Assembly: GCA_964507395.1 (NCBI GenBank)
Contig: CAZDQE010000057.1
Location: 1 to 15,251, forward strand
DNA from: SIG575 sp964507395
GTDB taxonomy: Bacteria; Bacillota; Clostridia; Oscillospirales; Acutalibacteraceae
Length of the DNA stretch: 15,251 nt
Direction of reading: 5' to 3'
This document shows positions 12,678 to 15,251 of the stretch, piece by piece. Under the pieces are notes generated by a model that was not told the origin of the DNA, ran no database searches, and worked only from the letters and a program-made list of their open reading frames with translations. Every line of letters begins with the position of its first letter. Position 1 is the first letter of the stretch. The position numbers and the translations under genes were made by a program.

Positions 12678-15251
12678 TTATTTGTTTTCTGTTGAGTAAT
12701 AAAACTCCTGTGATTCTTCTTCGGGTTCTTCTGTGGGAACAACCTTAACATCCTGGTAGCACTTCATACCTGTACCTGAGGGAAGAAGCTTACCGATGAT
12801 AACGTTTTCTTTAAGACCAAGGAGCGGGTCTGTCTTGCCCTTGATAGCTGCGTCTGTAAGAACTCTTGTTGTTTCCTGGAAGGATGCTGCTGAAAGGAAT
12901 GAATCAGTTGCAAGAGATGCCTTTGTGATACCCATGAGGACATCCTTTGCTTCAACAAACTGAGGCTCTCTGCCTTCTTCTGCGGCTTTCTGAGCAATCT
13001 GTTTGTTGATTTCTCTGAATTCTTTCTTCTCAATTTTTGTTCCGGGAAGAATATCACTGTCGCCGGGATTCTCTACTTCAACTTTTCTCATCATCTGACG
13101 TACAATAACTTCGATATGCTTATCGTTGATATCAACACCCTGCATACGGTAAGTTCTCTGTACTTCACGGATAAGGTAATCGTGAACTGAATGAATGCCG
13201 AGAACATCAAGAACATCGTGAGGATAGAGTGAGCCTTCTGTGAGAGCGTGACCTTTCTCGATGATGTCGCCTTCCTGTACTCTGAGGCGGAAACCGTAGG
13301 GGATAAGGTAGCTTCTCTCGTCTGCAGTTTTCATATCTGTAACTACAACGTGCTTGCTCTTCTTGATTTCGCGCAGTGAAACAACACCTGCGATTTCACT
13401 GATGATAGCGTGTACCTTGGGTCTGCGTGCTTCAAAGAGCTCTTCGATTCTGGGAAGACCCTGTGTGATATCGCCTGCATCCTTAGCACCGCCTGTATGG
13501 AACGTTCTCATTGTAAGCTGTGTACCGGGTTCACCGATTGACTGAGCGGCGATGATACCAACAGCTTCACCTACTGTAACAGGCTGACCTGTTGCAAGGT
13601 TTGAACCGTAGCACTTGATACATACGCCGTGTTCAGCTTCACAAGTGAGGAGTGAACGGATCTTGATTCTTGCGCCTTCTTTGTCAATATTTTCCTGACC
13701 TTGAGTTTTCTTCTCATAGTCAGCGTAAACATAGTCAGCAACCATTTCAGCTTCATCTTCGTTCATCATCTTATCCTTAGACATGATGAGCTCGCCTGTT
13801 TCTTCATTTACAAGGTCTTCAAGAAGATATCTTCCCGTAAGTCTTTCAGCAAGGCTTACGATTCTTCTGTTATCGTCGTAAATGTCGTAAACCTCAAGGC
13901 CTTCTGCACAACCGCAATCCTCTTCACGGATAATAACTTCCTGTGAAACGTCAACAAGACGACGTGTAAGGTAACCTGAGTCAGCAGTACGAAGAGCTGT
14001 ATCGGCAAGACCTTTACGGGCACCACGTGATGAAATGAAGTATTCAAGAATATTAAGACCTTCACGGTAGTTAGCCTTGATGGGAACTTCGATTGTTTTA
14101 CCTGCTGTATTTGCGATAAGACCACGCATACCTGCAAGCTGACGAAGCTGTGAATCGTTACCACGGGCACCGGAGTCAAGCATCATATAGATGGGGTTAT
14201 ATCTGTCGAAGTTATTCTTGAGTTCTGCAGCAACCTGAGAGGTGCATTTTTCCCATGTTTCAATAACTTTTTCTGATTTGTTGTCTGCGCTGATAAGACC
14301 CTGCTGATAGAGTGCATCAATCTTTTCGATTGATTTTTCTGCATCAGCAAGAAGTTCAGCCTTCTTCGGCGGGATAGTAGCATCGCATGAAGCAACTGTA
14401 ATACCGCTTCGTGTTGAATATTTGTAGCCCTGATTCTTGATTTTGTCAAGAACGTCAGATGTTACTGCAGTACCGTGAATCTTGATACATTTTGCGATGA
14501 TCTTACCGAGCATCTTTTTATTAACAAGGAAGTCAGCCTCAAGCTTGAATGCGTTCTCGGGATCGCTTCTGTCAACAAAGCCGAGATTCTGAGGAATGGG
14601 TTCGTTGAAGATAACACGACCGATTGAGGTTTCAACAAGCTTTGTTACCATTTCACCGTTAACTTCTTTAGTCATACGAATCTTGATAAGAGCATGAAGA
14701 CCGATAACGCCTTCCTCGTATGCCATTTTTGCCTCGTCGATATCGCGGAAAGCTTTGCCTTCACCGATTTCACCGGGTCTGATAAGTGTAAGGTAATATG
14801 AGCCGAGAACCATGTCCTGTGTAGGAACAGTTACAGGGCGTCCGTCTGAGGGTTTGAGAAGGTTATTGGTAGAAAGCATGAGGAATCTTGCTTCTGCCTG
14901 AGCCTCAGCAGACAGGGGAACGTGAACAGGCATCTGGTCACCGTCGAAGTCAGCGTTGAAAGCTGTACATACGAGGGGATGGAGCTTGATAGCTCTGCCT
15001 TCAATAAGAACGGGTTCGAAAGCCTGAATACCAAGTCTGTGAAGTGTAGGAGCACGGTTGAGGAGAACGGGGTGGTCCTTGATAACAACTTCAAGAGCAT
15101 CCCATACTTCGTCAGTTGCGCGCTCAACCATCTTACGTGAACGTTTGATGTTTTCAGCAACACCTGTTTCAACAAGTCTCTTCATAACGAAGGGTTTGAA
15201 GAGCTCAAGTGCCATTTCCTTGGGAAGACCGCACTGATAGAGTTTAAGTTC
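12678..15251 (-). CDS. rpoC: DNA-directed RNA polymerase subunit beta' (partial; N-terminal part outside the window)
   Basis: Catalytic subunit of RNA polymerase. The visible 857 codons run to the edge in frame; the first are ELKLYQCGLPKE, leading into MALELFKPF, so the internal Met at 15215 is not the real start. Seen in order (fragment residues): RAPTLHRLGIQAFEP (about 66-80), the active-site NADFDGDQM (99-107) with three magnesium-binding aspartates, the bridge-helix region LDSGARGNDSQLRQLAGMRGL (about 358-378) and NILEYFISSRGARKGLADTAL, the second zinc site (Cys446, 537, 544, 547; CEAEHGVCIKC), and the trigger loop QSIGEPGTQLTMRTFHTGG (570-588). The motif reads DGDQMPVHVPL, with Pro where most bacteria have Ala. 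The gene ends at a strong terminator and not in an rpsL operon. Confidence 0.97.
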   Translation of the reverse strand, partial: ELKLYQCGLPKEMALELFKPFVMKRLVETGVAENIKRSRKMVERATDEVWDALEVVIKDHPVLLNRAPTLHRLGIQAFEPVLIEGRAIKLHPLVCTAFNADFDGDQMPVHVPLSAEAQAEARFLMLSTNNLLKPSDGRPVTVPTQDMVLGSYYLTLIRPGEIGEGKAFRDIDEAKMAYEEGVIGLHALIKIRMTKEVNGEMVTKLVETSIGRVIFNEPIPQNLGFVDRSDPENAFKLEADFLVNKKMLGKIIAKCIKIHGTAVTSDVLDKIKNQGYKYSTRSGITVASCDATIPPKKAELLADAEKSIEKIDALYQQGLISADNKSEKVIETWEKCTSQVAAELKNNFDRYNPIYMMLDSGARGNDSQLRQLAGMRGLIANTAGKTIEVPIKANYREGLNILEYFISSRGARKGLADTALRTADSGYLTRRLVDVSQEVIIREEDCGCAEGLEVYDIYDDNRRIVSLAERLTGRYLLEDLVNEETGELIMSKDKMMNEDEAEMVADYVYADYEKKTQGQENIDKEGARIKIRSLLTCEAEHGVCIKCYGSNLATGQPVTVGEAVGIIAAQSIGEPGTQLTMRTFHTGGAKDAGDITQGLPRIEELFEARRPKVHAIISEIAGVVSLREIKKSKHVVVTDMKTADERSYLIPYGFRLRVQEGDIIEKGHALTEGSLYPHDVLDVLGIHSVHDYLIREVQRTYRMQGVDINDKHIEVIVRQMMRKVEVENPGDSDILPGTKIEKKEFREINKQIAQKAAEEGREPQFVEAKDVLMGITKASLATDSFLSAASFQETTRVLTDAAIKGKTDPLLGLKENVIIGKLLPSGTGMKCYQDVKVVPTEEPEEESQEFYYSTENK

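Noticed and set aside
12678..15215. Taking the Met at 15215 as the start of rpoC
   Set aside because: The frame stays open to the window edge and the 12 preceding codons encode conserved beta' sequence (ELKLYQCGLPKE), so the gene is truncated by the window, not started there.

Overview
The window comes from a low-GC Gram-positive bacterium that can probably form spores. It is most likely a member of the Clostridia, of the Ruminococcus/Oscillospiraceae kind. This rests on SpoVAC (a spore protein), AGGAGG-type ribosome binding sites before nearly every gene, consensus TTGACA/TATAAT-like promoters, intrinsic terminators, and a two-gene SufC/SufB iron-sulfur module of the type found in anaerobes. 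The lineage is inferred from gene content, not from a database match.

Layout. (1) 62-532, minus strand: spoVAC with its own terminator. (2) 702-5765, plus strand: a tight five-gene run made of a membrane-anchored oligopeptide-type binding protein, SufC, a short SufB/SufD-like protein, an Lrp/AsnC regulator and a class I aminotransferase. Gaps are 3 to 18 nt, and the last pair overlaps by 4 nt. (3) 5774-7314, plus: a strong promoter, a PHP-family protein with a degraded metal site, a small helical protein of unknown function, and a terminator. (4) 7316-9099, plus: a REP-like palindromic repeat, then cytidine deaminase and pyrimidine-nucleoside phosphorylase, which overlap by 4 nt and form a pyrimidine salvage pair. 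(5) 9134-10499, minus: an AT-rich accessory operon of a small DUF1413-like protein and a two-TM SHOCT-domain protein. It is preceded by a strong promoter, a long folded leader and a UUCG-capped terminator that sits just before the first ribosome binding site. (6) 10545-11973, plus: a sodium:neurotransmitter-symporter-family transporter whose -10 box lies inside a near-perfect palindrome. (7) 11998-12627, minus: a REP-associated tyrosine transposase (RAYT) whose reading frame contains two identical palindromic 26-nt repeats in opposite orientation. (8) 12626-15251, minus: the 3' two-thirds of rpoC, running off the right edge and ending in a 13-bp-stem terminator.

How the genes fit together. 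Most of the window is core metabolism and housekeeping: Fe-S assembly, amino-acid transamination and its likely regulator, nucleoside salvage, amino-acid uptake and RNA polymerase. The accessory parts are the leader-controlled DUF1413/SHOCT operon and the RAYT.

The best candidate for something undescribed is the leader at 10300-10466 on the minus strand. Transcription should start on the first base of a 16-bp closing stem. Inside that stem is a nested multi-stem fold, and directly after it comes a 7-nt strand complementary to one arm of the terminator. This is the architecture of an attenuation-type switch, and it matches no riboswitch class I know. The second is the RAYT carrying in-frame palindromic repeats. 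The third is the PHP protein, which keeps its fold motifs but has lost at least four metal ligands.
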